This document shows, piece after piece, positions 35,177-44,754 of a stretch of 64,000 nucleotides of DNA. How positions within the stretch are numbered: position 1 is the stretch's first letter; every line of letters starts with the position of its first letter. Source of the DNA: Reichenbachiella ulvae (GTDB lineage: Bacteria > Bacteroidota > Bacteroidia > Cytophagales > Cyclobacteriaceae); NCBI RefSeq assembly GCF_025833875.1, contig NZ_JAOYOD010000001.1, positions 4,402,001 through 4,466,000 on the forward strand, written 5' to 3'. A program made the translations under genes and the position numbers. Below the pieces are notes generated by a model, which was given only the letters and a program-made list of their open reading frames with translations, was not told the origin of the DNA and searched no databases.

Positions 35177-36144
35177 TTTTTCAATCCTATTTCTGTCAGT
35201 CGCTGGTGTAAAAATTCGCCGGCCGTCATGTCATCGAATTCTTTGGGATGGTTTTCGTCGATGCAACTTTCCAGACAAGTTAAGTCCATTTCGGCACGTG
35301 GATGCATAAAGAATGGAATTGAGTAGCGGGAACTTTTCATCTGCTCTTTAGGTGGGTTGACTACTCTATGAATGGTTGATTTTAATTTGTTGTTGGTGAG
35401 GCGCGCAAGCATATCTCCTACGTTTACCACGATTTGTTCGGGCAATGCGGTGATCGGTATCCATTTGTCATCTCTTCTTTTGACCTGGAGCCCATCTGCA
35501 CTTGCACCCATTAGTAGGGTGATCAGGTTGATGTCTCCATGCTCTGCCGCTCTTACCGCATCAGCAGGTATTTCTTCTGGATTTTCGATTGGGAAATAAT
35601 GGATAGGACGCAAAATGCTGTTGCCATTGTGAACCCTGCTTTCGAAATAATTTTCTTCAAGCCCCAGATACAAAGCAATGGCTCGAAGCATGTGCTTGCC
35701 AGTAGCTTCCAGTGTTTTGTAGGCTTCTGTAGCAGCCGCTTCAAAATCCTCAACTTCAGCTGGCCAGACATTGTCAGGGTAGTTTTCTTTGATAGCATCT
35801 CCATCTTCTACAAACTGTCCTACATGATAAAACTCTTTCAAATCACCTGTTTTTCGGCCTTTGGCGTGTTCTTTTCCTTTTCCGACATAGCCACGCTGAC
35901 CGAATAGCTCTGGTATTTCATATTTAGTTTTTACCTCTTCAGGGAGAGAAAAGAATTTTTCGATCGAATCATAGAGTTTCTTAACCAATGCATCAGAAAG
36001 CCCATGATTTTTGATCGCTACAAAACCGATGTTGTTATAAGCATGGCCTAATTCTTCCACAAATTGGGCTCTTTTTGCTTCATCTTCTGATAGAAAATTG
36101 GCTAGGTCTAAGGATGGTACTTCGTCGTATAATTGATCGCTCAT
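35173..36144 (-). CDS. Isopenicillin N synthase-like 2-oxoglutarate/Fe(II) oxygenase
   Basis: A 323-residue soluble oxygenase of the isopenicillin N synthase-like family. The N-terminal DIOX_N-type segment ends before about residue 130. The iron-binding triad is His202, Asp204 (EHGDIN) and His259 (STIHRVV), and Arg273-x-Ser275 (SSRYSIPFF) should bind the 2-oxoglutarate carboxylate. All are present. Bacterial relatives act on small molecules or amino acids; the substrate is not apparent. It overlaps the chrA gene by 4 bp and is preceded by a 108-bp gap to recO. Confidence 0.9.
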   Translation of the reverse strand: MSDQLYDEVPSLDLANFLSEDEAKRAQFVEELGHAYNNIGFVAIKNHGLSDALVKKLYDSIEKFFSLPEEVKTKYEIPELFGQRGYVGKGKEHAKGRKTGDLKEFYHVGQFVEDGDAIKENYPDNVWPAEVEDFEAAATEAYKTLEATGKHMLRAIALYLGLEENYFESRVHNGNSILRPIHYFPIENPEEIPADAVRAAEHGDINLITLLMGASADGLQVKRRDDKWIPITALPEQIVVNVGDMLARLTNNKLKSTIHRVVNPPKEQMKSSRYSIPFFMHPRAEMDLTCLESCIDENHPKEFDDMTAGEFLHQRLTEIGLKK

Positions 36145-36252
36145 GCGTGGGTTGTTAAGGATTAATGTTCAAAATGAAGGGACGTATTCACAAAAAGAGG
36201 TCTATCATTCTTCAGGGGTTAAATTAATATATCTGCAGCAAACAGAATATAT

Positions 36253-36945
36253 CTATCTAAATATTTGAGATAAAACAGCCATGGATTTTAACTCACCAAA
36301 GCCTTCGATATGTTGCAGATAATAGTTGATCATATAGCTGAGACAGTCTTTCCTCAATTTGTTGTCCATGATTTGGACTTCATGGATTTCGCTGCGGTTC
36401 ATATGGATGATGGTCTGATATATCTCTTCAAAACTCGTGTTGACCCTCTGCAAAATATTGTCTCGTTGCAGGTCTCTGATCTCATGGATCCCAAATCCGA
36501 TGAAGTGGGTCAGGTGAACCATCAAGTAGATATGAAGACTCTCAAAAGAAGTTGGCCTTTGGTCTAGCTCCATAATGAAATGGCAGAGAAATTCGAAGAC
36601 AACCCCTCTCTCATCTTCTTCCTTGAGCACTTTGGATAGCAATTCGGTCACAAAGAGTGCCACCGAGGATTTTTTGACCTCAAAAGGGATACTTGTAAAA
36701 GTATAGGCTGATTTGTATTCTGAGATACGCTGGAGTTGGTCTTCTTTGTTGTTTTTGTGATAGACTACCATGTCCAGCAGAGTAAGGGGCTGCATCAATG
36801 CGAGTCCTTTTTTGGATCGGGCGCTTCTGACGCCATTGATGATGTAGGATTGCAAGCCAAACTCGGCCGTATAAATCCTTGCTATAATAGAGGTCTCCTT
36901 ATATTTGATATAGTTGAGAACGATCCCTTTGGTCTTATGCAGCAT
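36253..36945 (-). CDS. recO: DNA repair protein RecO
   Basis: A 230-residue RecO: the N-terminal OB-fold (TKGIVLNYIKYKETSIIARIYTAEFG, GVRSARSKKGLALMQPL) and a helical C-terminal domain. RecO loads RecA on SSB-coated DNA together with RecR. The zinc-binding Cys residues found in many RecO proteins are absent, as in many Bacteroidota members. It is 20 bp downstream of tdk and likely cotranscribed with tdk and the ferredoxin gene. Confidence 0.9.
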   Translation of the reverse strand: MLHKTKGIVLNYIKYKETSIIARIYTAEFGLQSYIINGVRSARSKKGLALMQPLTLLDMVVYHKNNKEDQLQRISEYKSAYTFTSIPFEVKKSSVALFVTELLSKVLKEEDERGVVFEFLCHFIMELDQRPTSFESLHIYLMVHLTHFIGFGIHEIRDLQRDNILQRVNTSFEEIYQTIIHMNRSEIHEVQIMDNKLRKDCLSYMINYYLQHIEGFGELKSMAVLSQIFR

Positions 36946-36965
36946 AGCCGTCCCCGGATTATTTG

Positions 36966-37565
36966 TTAAGGTTTGTTAGGATCAAAATCCTCGTAAAAGC
37001 ATTTGCGACACCTAGCTTCATAGGAATCCGCTTCTCCTAGCATCACCTTGTCCTTCGAGTCAGATAGCCTAAAGGAGAAGGAAGCAAGGCTGCCACATTT
37101 CATGCAGATAGCACGTACTTTGGTCACATATTCGGCGATCCCCATGATGGATGGGATGGGACCAAATGGCTCTCCGCGAAAGTCCATGTCCAAGCCAGCC
37201 ATAATCACTCGTTTACCTTTATTGGCCAGTTTACGAGAGACATTGACCAGTTCCATATCAAAGAATTGTGCTTCGTCTATACCCACGACATCTGAGTTAC
37301 CGGCAAGTAGGAGAATGTCACTGGCGAATTGAACAGGAGTAGAGCGGATGGAATTGTCATTGTGCGAGACTACATCACTTTCGTGATAGCGTTTGTCTAC
37401 TGCTGGTTTGAAGATTTCCACCTTTTGATTGGCGATAACGGCTCGATTCAGCCTTCTAATTAGTTCTTCGGTCTTTCCTGAAAACATCGAACCGCAGATC
37501 ACTTCGATCCATCCCGTTTGAGCTCCTTTAGAGCTGCTTTGGTCTATGCCCGGTTCTATAAACAT
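36966..37565 (-). CDS. tdk: Thymidine kinase
   Basis: A 199-residue type II thymidine kinase for pyrimidine salvage. The P-loop is GSMFSGKT (Lys31), the catalytic Glu98 lies in GIDEAQFFD, and the structural zinc is held by Cys154, Cys157, Cys186 and Cys189 (CMKC and CRKC). The lasso and thymidine-binding segment ([10 protein letters not shown]) is complete. It lies 3 bp downstream of the ferredoxin gene. Confidence 0.97.
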   Translation of the reverse strand: MFIEPGIDQSSSKGAQTGWIEVICGSMFSGKTEELIRRLNRAVIANQKVEIFKPAVDKRYHESDVVSHNDNSIRSTPVQFASDILLLAGNSDVVGIDEAQFFDMELVNVSRKLANKGKRVIMAGLDMDFRGEPFGPIPSIMGIAEYVTKVRAICMKCGSLASFSFRLSDSKDKVMLGEADSYEARCRKCFYEDFDPNKP

Positions 37566-37568
37566 CGA

Positions 37569-37892
37569 TTAGTTGGAGTAATTGAGGTGCATGAATTTAT
37601 TTTCTTCCGCCACACGGATGACCACATCTCCCTGAATCTTGCATTGGCATGCCAGTCTTTCATTTTCTTTGAGTCGATCCATATTCTTGAATTTAATCTC
37701 AGCAGCTGTGAGTTCCGAAAAATGCTCTAAACCTTCTTGCACCTGAGCCCTGCAGGTCGTGCACCTGCCCTTTCCTCCACACGCAAACATCCAATCCACT
37801 TGATTTTCATGAATGATTTCCAAAAGATTTTTGTTTTCTTCGTTGGTATAAATTTCCCTGTTGTGGAGGTTTTGTATAACGATTTTCGGCAT
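37569..37892 (-). CDS. Adrenodoxin-type 2Fe-2S ferredoxin
   Basis: A 107-residue plant/adrenodoxin-type ferredoxin with the cluster ligands Cys38, Cys44, Cys47 and Cys82 (ACGGKGRCTTC, then LACQC). It transfers electrons in the cytoplasm, possibly for Fe-S assembly or oxygenases; no reductase gene is adjacent. The gene begins only 31 bp from the divergent start at 37924, so both promoters overlap in a very short gap. Confidence 0.92.
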   Translation of the reverse strand: MPKIVIQNLHNREIYTNEENKNLLEIIHENQVDWMFACGGKGRCTTCRAQVQEGLEHFSELTAAEIKFKNMDRLKENERLACQCKIQGDVVIRVAEENKFMHLNYSN

Positions 37893-37923
37893 ATTCTATA
37901 ACTTTACAAAAGAAGCAATTATT

Positions 37924-39120
37924 ATGCACGGTAGCAAATTAAATCCACAAGCCACATCCCAGTACGCCAATACCTATAGCCAGAAAATTCTCGACGATTT
38001 CTTTCAGGAAAAGGAAGGGATCACAGGTCAGGAAATCATTTCTCTGACCCCTATCAAGCAGGTCAACTTCTTTGTATTGAAGGTATTGTTCGAAGAGTGG
38101 CAAGAAGAAACGAAAAAGTTTAAAAGCCCCTATTTCGATTATAGAAATGAGGAGGTTAATACAGCTTTGAAGACATTAGTCAACACGCTCTCTAAGCACA
38201 TCCTGATTCAGAAGGATGATTTTCACGAATTGCTGACCCGAGCAGTAGAGCAAACTTTGGTTTGGCTGTATGATCCGACTGCATTTTTATTGGAGGAAGC
38301 TCAAAAGCTGGAGGGTAAAGACATTTGCAAAGAATTGAAAGCCGAGAGCAAATACATCAAGGTTTACAAAGATCTGTATGATTCTATTTTGAATAATTTG
38401 GAATCAGGGGTTTCTACTGACAAGGCAGTGGTTCAAAGCGTAATGAAAAATGCCGTGGGAAACTACAAGGAAGATCCAGCAGAGAGAGAAGAGGTTGAAA
38501 CTTTTTTTAATGCGGTGGTTCCATTGGATGTTTTTAAAACAGATGAGCCAATCCCAGCGAAGGTGAAGCCAGAGCCAGAAGTAGAAGCTGTGACTGAAGA
38601 AGAAGATAGCTTCTTTGATTCATTGGAAGAATTGCCAGAAATAGAGCAGGAGGAGGAAACCAAACCAGAACCAAAGGAGGACAAACCGTTGTCTGAAGGG
38701 ATGAACGAGCAGTTTGAGCCTGAAGTAGCTCCAAGGAAGAAAACAGAACCTTTGGCTAAGAAAATAGCGAGCACGAACCCTTCTTCTCCTAATCTAAATG
38801 AGCAATTTGCTGGAGAGGACATTCAGACTTTGAACCAACGCTTCGAGGAGAAAGAAACCATTGCATCTCAGCTGGAGTCGAAACCTACCGAGGAGCTGAC
38901 TCGCTCGATCAGTATCAATCAACGATACATGTTTGTCAACGATCTGTTCGAGGGCAATGAGAAGGATTACGAGAAAGCTTTGTATCAGATGGAAACCAGC
39001 AAGTCTTTTGATGCTTCAGTTGAATTATTGGTTCAGAGCTATGCTAAGAAGTACACCTGGGACATGAATTCGGATGAAGTGAAGGAACTTCTGAAGGTAA
39101 TTTTCAAGAGGTTTAGATAA
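37924..39120 (+). CDS. Conserved acidic protein of unknown function
   Basis: A 398-residue cytoplasmic protein with no signal or membrane helix. The N-terminal ~190 residues are predicted helical with a motif-like opening KLNPQATSQYANTYSQKILDDFF. A central stretch (about residues 205-300) is strongly acidic and low complexity (EVEAVTEEEDSFFDSLEELPEIEQEE, then EPKEDKPLSEG). A conserved C-terminal block contains SISINQRYMFVNDLFEGNEKDYEKALYQMET and ends near residue 398. This C-terminal phrase recurs in many Bacteroidota proteins I have seen described only as hypothetical. The ATG at 37924 is chosen over an upstream in-frame ATG whose codons overlap the ferredoxin gene. Confidence 0.75.
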   Translation: MHGSKLNPQATSQYANTYSQKILDDFFQEKEGITGQEIISLTPIKQVNFFVLKVLFEEWQEETKKFKSPYFDYRNEEVNTALKTLVNTLSKHILIQKDDFHELLTRAVEQTLVWLYDPTAFLLEEAQKLEGKDICKELKAESKYIKVYKDLYDSILNNLESGVSTDKAVVQSVMKNAVGNYKEDPAEREEVETFFNAVVPLDVFKTDEPIPAKVKPEPEVEAVTEEEDSFFDSLEELPEIEQEEETKPEPKEDKPLSEGMNEQFEPEVAPRKKTEPLAKKIASTNPSSPNLNEQFAGEDIQTLNQRFEEKETIASQLESKPTEELTRSISINQRYMFVNDLFEGNEKDYEKALYQMETSKSFDASVELLVQSYAKKYTWDMNSDEVKELLKVIFKRFR

Positions 39121-39143
39121 ATCAGGTTAGAAAAGAAACAAGG

Positions 39144-39171
39144 AAAGCGAGTCAATGTACTCGCTTTTTTT
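39144..39171. terminator. Bidirectional intrinsic terminator
   Basis: AAAGCGAGT (39144-39152) pairs with ACTCGCTTT (39159-39167) with a 6-base loop and a T-run to 39171. It separates the unknown acidic gene from the convergent rodA. Confidence 0.85.
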
Positions 39172-39182
39172 GTGTCTGAGCC

Positions 39183-40448
39183 TTAGCGCATCAGTACTTG
39201 CATCCTGTTCGCATCCAGTCCTAACAGGATGAAAAGAAGTGCAGTAAATGACCAAAGCGAAGATCCCCCATAGCTGAAGAAAGGCAGTGGAATCCCGATC
39301 ACAGGAAACAAACCGATAGTCATCGCGATGTTAACCGCAAAGTGAAAGAAGATGACAGAAAGCACGCCATAGCCATATATTCTGGCAAATTTTGTTTTTT
39401 GCCTCTCCGCAATAATGGAAACACGAATCAGAAAAATCACAAAGAGTGTGATCATAATGAAGCTACCGAGCCAGCCTTGTTCTTCTCCGAGGGTACAAAA
39501 GATGAAGTCTGTACTTTGCTCAGGTACAAAATCGAATTTGGTTTGAGTACCTTCTAAAAATCCCTTGCCAAAAAAACCACCTGAACCGATCGCAATTTTG
39601 GATTGAGTGACGTTCCAGCCGGCACCTAAGGGATCAGCGTCTGGATTGACGAGTGAAACTACACGCGTTCTTTGGTGAGGCTTCAAGACATTTTGCATCA
39701 GGAAGTCGACACTGGTGACGGTAGCGAATATGGCCAAAGCTACCAGTATGGTGATAATGATTCTTTTAGGGTGCTTTACAGAGGCCCCAATGATGACCAG
39801 ACAGATCACTCCTGAGACAATGAAAATAATCATCTTGCTCACCAGTAGTGTGAGGACGAAGAGAATCACAAGACCAATCCCTACGATAAAATAAATCGGA
39901 GAAATACCTTCCCTGAACAGAATGATAGAAAAAGCAGCAAAGACCATCGCAGAACCTAAATCCCCCTGCAGAACAATGAGAATCATAGGCAAAAACATAA
40001 TTCCTGCCGCGATCAATTGGGTCTTAGGATTTTCCATTTTGACATGGATATCCCCGAGGTATTTGGCCAATGCCAGCGCCGTGGCAAATTTGGTAAACTC
40101 CGAGGGCTGAAAACGAAAACTCCCTATTTGGAACCATGAGGTGGATCCCGCGACTTCACGACCAAATAGAAGTACGGCGATCAACAAGAGTATCATGACG
40201 CCATAAATGATGTAGGCAAAGGAATCGAAGAATTTGTAATCCAAACTGACTACTCCGAAAATGATCAAAATCGATGTGCCAATCCATATCAGCTGCTTGC
40301 CAGGATTGTATGTGAGGGAGAGCATTTCGGAAGCAATTTCCTCTTCGTATACCGCCGCATAGATATTGATCCAACCAAGGATCACCATGGCGAAATAAAG
40401 CAGGACCACTGTCCAATCGATTCTATCTAGTATACTATCCTTTCTCAA
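39183..40448 (-). CDS. rodA: Rod-shape determining protein RodA
   Basis: A 421-residue SEDS peptidoglycan glycosyltransferase with about ten membrane helices. Key segments are FQIGSFRFQPSEFTKFATALALAKYL, PHQRTRVVSL and PLPFFSYGGSSL. It polymerises glycan strands during side-wall growth together with PBP2. It starts at TTG 40448, whose first bases overlap the stop of the pbp2 gene (TTGA), giving translational coupling. It is the last gene of the mreB-rodA operon. Confidence 0.96.
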   Translation of the reverse strand: MRKDSILDRIDWTVVLLYFAMVILGWINIYAAVYEEEIASEMLSLTYNPGKQLIWIGTSILIIFGVVSLDYKFFDSFAYIIYGVMILLLIAVLLFGREVAGSTSWFQIGSFRFQPSEFTKFATALALAKYLGDIHVKMENPKTQLIAAGIMFLPMILIVLQGDLGSAMVFAAFSIILFREGISPIYFIVGIGLVILFVLTLLVSKMIIFIVSGVICLVIIGASVKHPKRIIITILVALAIFATVTSVDFLMQNVLKPHQRTRVVSLVNPDADPLGAGWNVTQSKIAIGSGGFFGKGFLEGTQTKFDFVPEQSTDFIFCTLGEEQGWLGSFIMITLFVIFLIRVSIIAERQKTKFARIYGYGVLSVIFFHFAVNIAMTIGLFPVIGIPLPFFSYGGSSLWSFTALLFILLGLDANRMQVLMR

Positions 40449-42244
40449 TCGAAGAATTCTCCTTTAAGTACATAGTCTTCGAGCCATTTTCTTTTGACTT
40501 CTCCTCTAATGTACGATTCTATACACAAACTGGAAATAGATGCGGCAGCTCGCCCACCCCATCCTGCATTTTCTACATAAACCGAAATGGCAATCTGTGG
40601 ATTGTCCTTTGGGGCAAAAGCCATGAAGGTAGAGTGGTCTTCACCATGTGGGTTTTGTACGGTACCCGTCTTACCACAAATTTCAATGTCCTGAATGATC
40701 GCGCGACCTGCAGTACCATATAAGGCATCCTGCATCCCCTGAATCACGACTGGAAAATGCTCCGCACTGATTCCTGATTCCTGTCTTTCGGTATAGTACG
40801 GGTCGATGTAATTAGAACTACCAGTGGCCTTAACTATATGGGGTCTATAATAATGCCCGCGGTTGGCCATGATAGCTGCCAGATTAGCCATTTGGATAGG
40901 ATTCAAAAGGGTTTCTCCCTGTCCTATCGCCAGTGAATGAAGGTTGGAGACTTTCCATCTGCCGGTTCCATAGATACGGTTGTAAAGTTCGGTGCTAGGA
41001 ACGAGACCTGATTTTTCATTTGGGATGTCGACTCCTAATGGTCTGCCTAATCCAAAATTATGCATGTATTCGGCCCAGGTATCCATACCAATAGGCGCTT
41101 GTTCGAATTGACTCAGCTCTGGATTTTGGTTGATGATTCTTCGGAATACTTTTACGAAGTAGTTGTTGGAAGAAAACATGATCCCTTTTCTAACATCGTA
41201 ATATCCCTGAGGTGCGTGATCCCCTATCAGGCTATGATCACAATAGACTTGTTCTTTGGCGCCAACAACTCCTTCCTCCAATGCGATCAGAGCCTGCACT
41301 ATTTTAAAAATAGATCCGGGAGGATACATAGCCATCAAGGGTCTATTAAAAAGAGGTTTCAAACTATCCTGAGTCAGTAGCTCAAAGTTTTTTCCAAAAT
41401 CGCGACCACTTAGTAAACTTGGGTTGTATGAGGGGGCGGATACAAAAGCCAGTATTTCTCCAGTAGAAGGTTCTATGGCAACCACACTGCCAATCTTTCC
41501 TTCCATCAATTTTTCGGCATATTGTTGGAGTTTGAGGTCAATGGATAAAGTGAGGTCTTGTCCTGGCACGGACAGCGTATCGAGTTTTCCATCTTTGAAT
41601 GAGCCCTGATCCACTCCTCTTACATTTACCATTTTGTACTGCACGCCACGCTTGCCTCTTAGCTCTTCTTCATAGCTGGATTCGATGCCTGTGATGCCCA
41701 AATAGTCCCCCTGTTTGTAATAGTCAGTAGTGTCGGCTCTTAGTTGTCTTTGGTTGATCTCGCCGATGTAGCCCAGGGCGTTGCTCAAATTTTCATAGTC
41801 ATAGCCTCTAATCGTCCGTGCTTTTGGATAGAAACCTCTGATTCCTGCCATCTGGTCAGCAATAGAGGCGAACCATTCATTTGATATTTGTTTAGCAAAC
41901 TGAGAAGGCTGAATGTATGAGTACCGTTTGGCCTTGTCCATTTTTTCATCAAACTCCTCTCGTGTGATTTGAAAGAGCTCGCAAAAAGCTGCCGTATCTG
42001 GTAGGTGCACTTCTTTTGGGATCACCATTAGATCGAAGATCGGTTCATTGTGCACGATCAGCTGATGGTTGCGATCATAGATCAACCCTCGGTATGGATA
42101 ATCGACTACTTTATGAATGATGTTGTTTTCAGCAGCTGCTTTATAATTTTCATCCAAAATTTGAATAAAAAAAAGCTTGACCAAAAAGATCATGGCTACC
42201 AAAACAATGGCTATTCTGATGATATATCTTCTATCATCATACAT
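40445..42244 (-). CDS. mrdA: Penicillin-binding protein 2
   Basis: A 599-residue class B transpeptidase. One N-terminal membrane helix (IRIAIVLVAMIFLVKLFF) is followed by the PBP dimerisation domain and the transpeptidase domain. The acylated Ser is in PPGSIFK near residue 310, the SxN motif in SSNNYF near 360, and KTGTVQN near 523. It cross-links side-wall peptidoglycan with RodA. It starts 2 bp after the mreD stop. Confidence 0.96.
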   Translation of the reverse strand: MYDDRRYIIRIAIVLVAMIFLVKLFFIQILDENYKAAAENNIIHKVVDYPYRGLIYDRNHQLIVHNEPIFDLMVIPKEVHLPDTAAFCELFQITREEFDEKMDKAKRYSYIQPSQFAKQISNEWFASIADQMAGIRGFYPKARTIRGYDYENLSNALGYIGEINQRQLRADTTDYYKQGDYLGITGIESSYEEELRGKRGVQYKMVNVRGVDQGSFKDGKLDTLSVPGQDLTLSIDLKLQQYAEKLMEGKIGSVVAIEPSTGEILAFVSAPSYNPSLLSGRDFGKNFELLTQDSLKPLFNRPLMAMYPPGSIFKIVQALIALEEGVVGAKEQVYCDHSLIGDHAPQGYYDVRKGIMFSSNNYFVKVFRRIINQNPELSQFEQAPIGMDTWAEYMHNFGLGRPLGVDIPNEKSGLVPSTELYNRIYGTGRWKVSNLHSLAIGQGETLLNPIQMANLAAIMANRGHYYRPHIVKATGSSNYIDPYYTERQESGISAEHFPVVIQGMQDALYGTAGRAIIQDIEICGKTGTVQNPHGEDHSTFMAFAPKDNPQIAISVYVENAGWGGRAAASISSLCIESYIRGEVKRKWLEDYVLKGEFFD

Positions 42245-42246
42245 AC

Positions 42247-42762
42247 TTATCTGATCTTACGATAAAACAAATATTGAATAATAAGGATCATCACCATCGT
42301 GAACAGAGAGCTATAGAAAGCAATCCCCATCGTACGCCAAAACATGTCAAAGCCCGAAGCTTCGATAAAGAAGATCAACAAACTATGTAGCAATACCAAT
42401 GGATAAGTGTACATCAGAAATAACCTTAAACCCTGGTATCTCACATTGATTTTGGCTCCAGTATCATATCCTCCGCTAGGCGTCATGATTTCTGACCAGT
42501 AGATTTTGAGGAACACAAAGCCCAGGCAGGCCGCAGCATGAATACCTAAAGTGTTGTAAAATACGTCAACAATTAACCCTACCACAAAGGCTAATACCAA
42601 CTGTACAATAGTGCCTGTATCTATTGGGATCAGAAGAAAGATCATGAGATAGGCAAAGCAAAATGCTGTGTCAAACAAGACCATATGCTTAAAAAGCAAT
42701 ACTTGACCAAGTATCAAGAATATGACGCTGATTAAACCTTCTAAAAACTTAAATCTGCCCAT
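42247..42762 (-). CDS. mreD: Rod-shape protein MreD
   Basis: A 171-residue membrane protein with about five helices (FLIGLISVIFLILGQVLLF at the start). It shows little sequence signature, as is usual for MreD; the call rests on size, topology and position between mreC and pbp2. The gene overlaps the 3' end of mreC by 14 bp. Confidence 0.85.
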   Translation of the reverse strand: MGRFKFLEGLISVIFLILGQVLLFKHMVLFDTAFCFAYLMIFLLIPIDTGTIVQLVLAFVVGLIVDVFYNTLGIHAAACLGFVFLKIYWSEIMTPSGGYDTGAKINVRYQGLRLFLMYTYPLVLLHSLLIFFIEASGFDMFWRTMGIAFYSSLFTMVMILIIQYLFYRKIR

Positions 42763-43618
42763 CTTCCTCCATTGTTTTTATGGTGAGTGAATCGATTTCT
42801 GCTTTGTCAGGTTGGCGTAGTAGATACACATGCTTCAATCTATAAAAATCAGTTGCGAGTTTGATTTTAGCTTCATAGAATGTGGCAGCATCATCCAAAT
42901 GAACATGATTGACAATACCTACGAGTTCACCTTCAGGAAAGATAGAATTGTATCCTGAGGTGAGAATAGAATCTCCGATATTTAATCTAATATGTCGTGG
43001 AAAGTAAGCGATATCTGCTTCTTCGGGACTCTCTCCATTCCATTGAATCGTACAAAGACCGTTGGATATGGCATGCTTAGCCGAAATCAAAGATCGACTG
43101 TGTAGTATAGAAACTACTGTCGCGTAATGATCCGAAACGTATTTTACTTGTCCCACGATCCCATCAGGACCTATGACACCCATTTTGGGGAAGACCCCAT
43201 CTTCAGCCCCTTTGTTGATTGTGAGGTAATTGTTTCGGAGGAAAACGGAGTTGTCTATTATTCTAGCATGTATGCCATCTGAGAAATTGATGGAATCCAG
43301 TGTGTCTAACACCAAACTCCTCAAGCTATCTGGAGCTGTGAGAGTCGCGAGATCACTGCTGTCACTCAGCAATAAAATACGTTGTCTCAGACGCGCATTT
43401 TCTTCAGCAAGCAATTTGTTTTTTTCAGTGAGAGAAAAATATCCGCCCACATTGTCAGAAAGATTGAGAATAGATGCTGCTAACCGGTTGGAGGAAGTAA
43501 AGTACTTGGTGCTGTGATAGCTATTGCTTTTGACAATGATCCAAAAACAGAATCCCTCCAAGACGATGAACACCAGTAGTGTTCTATACTTGAATAGAAA
43601 CTGAAGCAGTCGATTCAT
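42749..43618 (-). CDS. mreC: Rod-shape protein MreC
   Basis: A 289-residue bitopic protein: an N-terminal membrane helix (about 12-30), a coiled coil (LTEKNKLLAEENARLRQRI), and a periplasmic beta-barrel domain with YLTINKGAEDGVFPKMGVIGPDGIVGQV and GDSILTSGYNSIFPEGELVGIV. It scaffolds the elongasome. It lies 3 bp after mreB. Confidence 0.95.
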   Translation of the reverse strand: MNRLLQFLFKYRTLLVFIVLEGFCFWIIVKSNSYHSTKYFTSSNRLAASILNLSDNVGGYFSLTEKNKLLAEENARLRQRILLLSDSSDLATLTAPDSLRSLVLDTLDSINFSDGIHARIIDNSVFLRNNYLTINKGAEDGVFPKMGVIGPDGIVGQVKYVSDHYATVVSILHSRSLISAKHAISNGLCTIQWNGESPEEADIAYFPRHIRLNIGDSILTSGYNSIFPEGELVGIVNHVHLDDAATFYEAKIKLATDFYRLKHVYLLRQPDKAEIDSLTIKTMEEDGQI

Positions 43619-43621
43619 GTA

Positions 43622-44650
43622 CTATTGCATTAATACTGCTTTGTACAATTCGATGTTTTTTAGCGCTTCTCCGGTACCACGTACTACGGCCTTCAATGGA
43701 TCCTCGGCAATATGGATTGGGAGTTTAGTCTTGAGACCAAGACGTTTATCCAGTCCTCTTAAAAGAGCACCACCACCAGTTAGGTAAATACCATTGTCAT
43801 ATATATCAGCTGACAATTCTGGAGGAGCAATTTCAAGTGCCTTCAATACTGCTTCTTCTATCTTAGAAACAGATTTGTCAATCGCAAAAGCTACTTCTGA
43901 ATAGGAAAGCTTGATCACCTTAGGAATGCCAGTCATCAAGTCACGTCCTCTGATATCAAAATCTTCAGGCCCTTCATCTAATTCTGTCAAAGCAGAACCT
44001 ACATTGATTTTTACTTTTTCAGCAGTACGTTCACCAATCAAAAGATTGTGCTGACGTCTCATGTAGTCAAGGATATCCTTGTTGAAGGCATCTCCAGCCA
44101 CTCGAATCGACTGATCACAAACAATCCCTGATAAAGCGATCACGGCAATCTCTGTGGTACCCCCTCCGATATCTACAATCATACTACCTACCGGTCTTTC
44201 AATATCGATACCAATACCGATAGCCGCAGCGATAGGCTCGTGGATCATATAGACTTCTTTGGCTCCAGCATGCTCTGCAGAGTCACGAACGGCTCTTTTT
44301 TCAACCTCTGTAATTCCAGAAGGAATACAAATGATCATTCGGTGAGAAACAGGGAAGAGTCTTTTTTTGTTCTTGTCGATCATTTTGATCATACCGCGAA
44401 TCATAGACTCGGCCGCCTGGAAATCAGCGATCACACCATCTTTCAATGGTCGAATGGTGCGAATACTCTCGTGGGTTTTCTCATGCATCTGCATAGCCTC
44501 GCGTCCGATGGCCAGAACTTTGTTCTTAGCCTTATCAATCGCGATGATAGAGGGTTCGTCAACTACGACTTGATCTTTACTGATGATCAAGGTGTTGGCT
44601 GTGCCAAGGTCAATGGCAATGTCACTCGAAAACAAATCTAAAAATCCCAT
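43622..44650 (-). CDS. mreB: Actin-like cell-shape protein MreB
   Basis: A 342-residue actin-fold protein. The ATG at 44648-44650 gives the conserved start MGFLDLFSSDIAIDLGTANTLI (the phosphate 1 motif); the longer upstream reading is not supported. Phosphate 2 is VDIGGGTTEIAVI and the adenosine motif is LTGGGALLRGLD. It polymerises under the inner membrane and orients the wall-elongation complex. It heads the shape operon, downstream of purH. Confidence 0.97.
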   Translation of the reverse strand: MGFLDLFSSDIAIDLGTANTLIISKDQVVVDEPSIIAIDKAKNKVLAIGREAMQMHEKTHESIRTIRPLKDGVIADFQAAESMIRGMIKMIDKNKKRLFPVSHRMIICIPSGITEVEKRAVRDSAEHAGAKEVYMIHEPIAAAIGIGIDIERPVGSMIVDIGGGTTEIAVIALSGIVCDQSIRVAGDAFNKDILDYMRRQHNLLIGERTAEKVKINVGSALTELDEGPEDFDIRGRDLMTGIPKVIKLSYSEVAFAIDKSVSKIEEAVLKALEIAPPELSADIYDNGIYLTGGGALLRGLDKRLGLKTKLPIHIAEDPLKAVVRGTGEALKNIELYKAVLMQ

Positions 44651-44721
44651 ACTGATTTCTCTCTCAAATATTCTGTAGACTGGAAGCGCACAAATTACGC
44701 ACAAAAAAACTCCCAATCAAC

Positions 44722-44747
44722 AATATTCATATACGAATATTTTTTTT
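44722..44747. terminator. AT-rich hairpin between purH and mreB
   Basis: AATATTC (44722-44728) pairs with GAATATT (44735-44741). It lies between the purH stop and the mreB promoter region. The run of T follows on the plus strand, the opposite of the direction needed for purH, so its use as a terminator is doubtful. Confidence 0.3.
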
Positions 44748-44754
44748 GTTTTTA

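Noticed and set aside
44722-44747. AT-rich hairpin as a purH terminator
   Set aside because: The T-run faces the wrong way for purH; kept only as a low-confidence feature.
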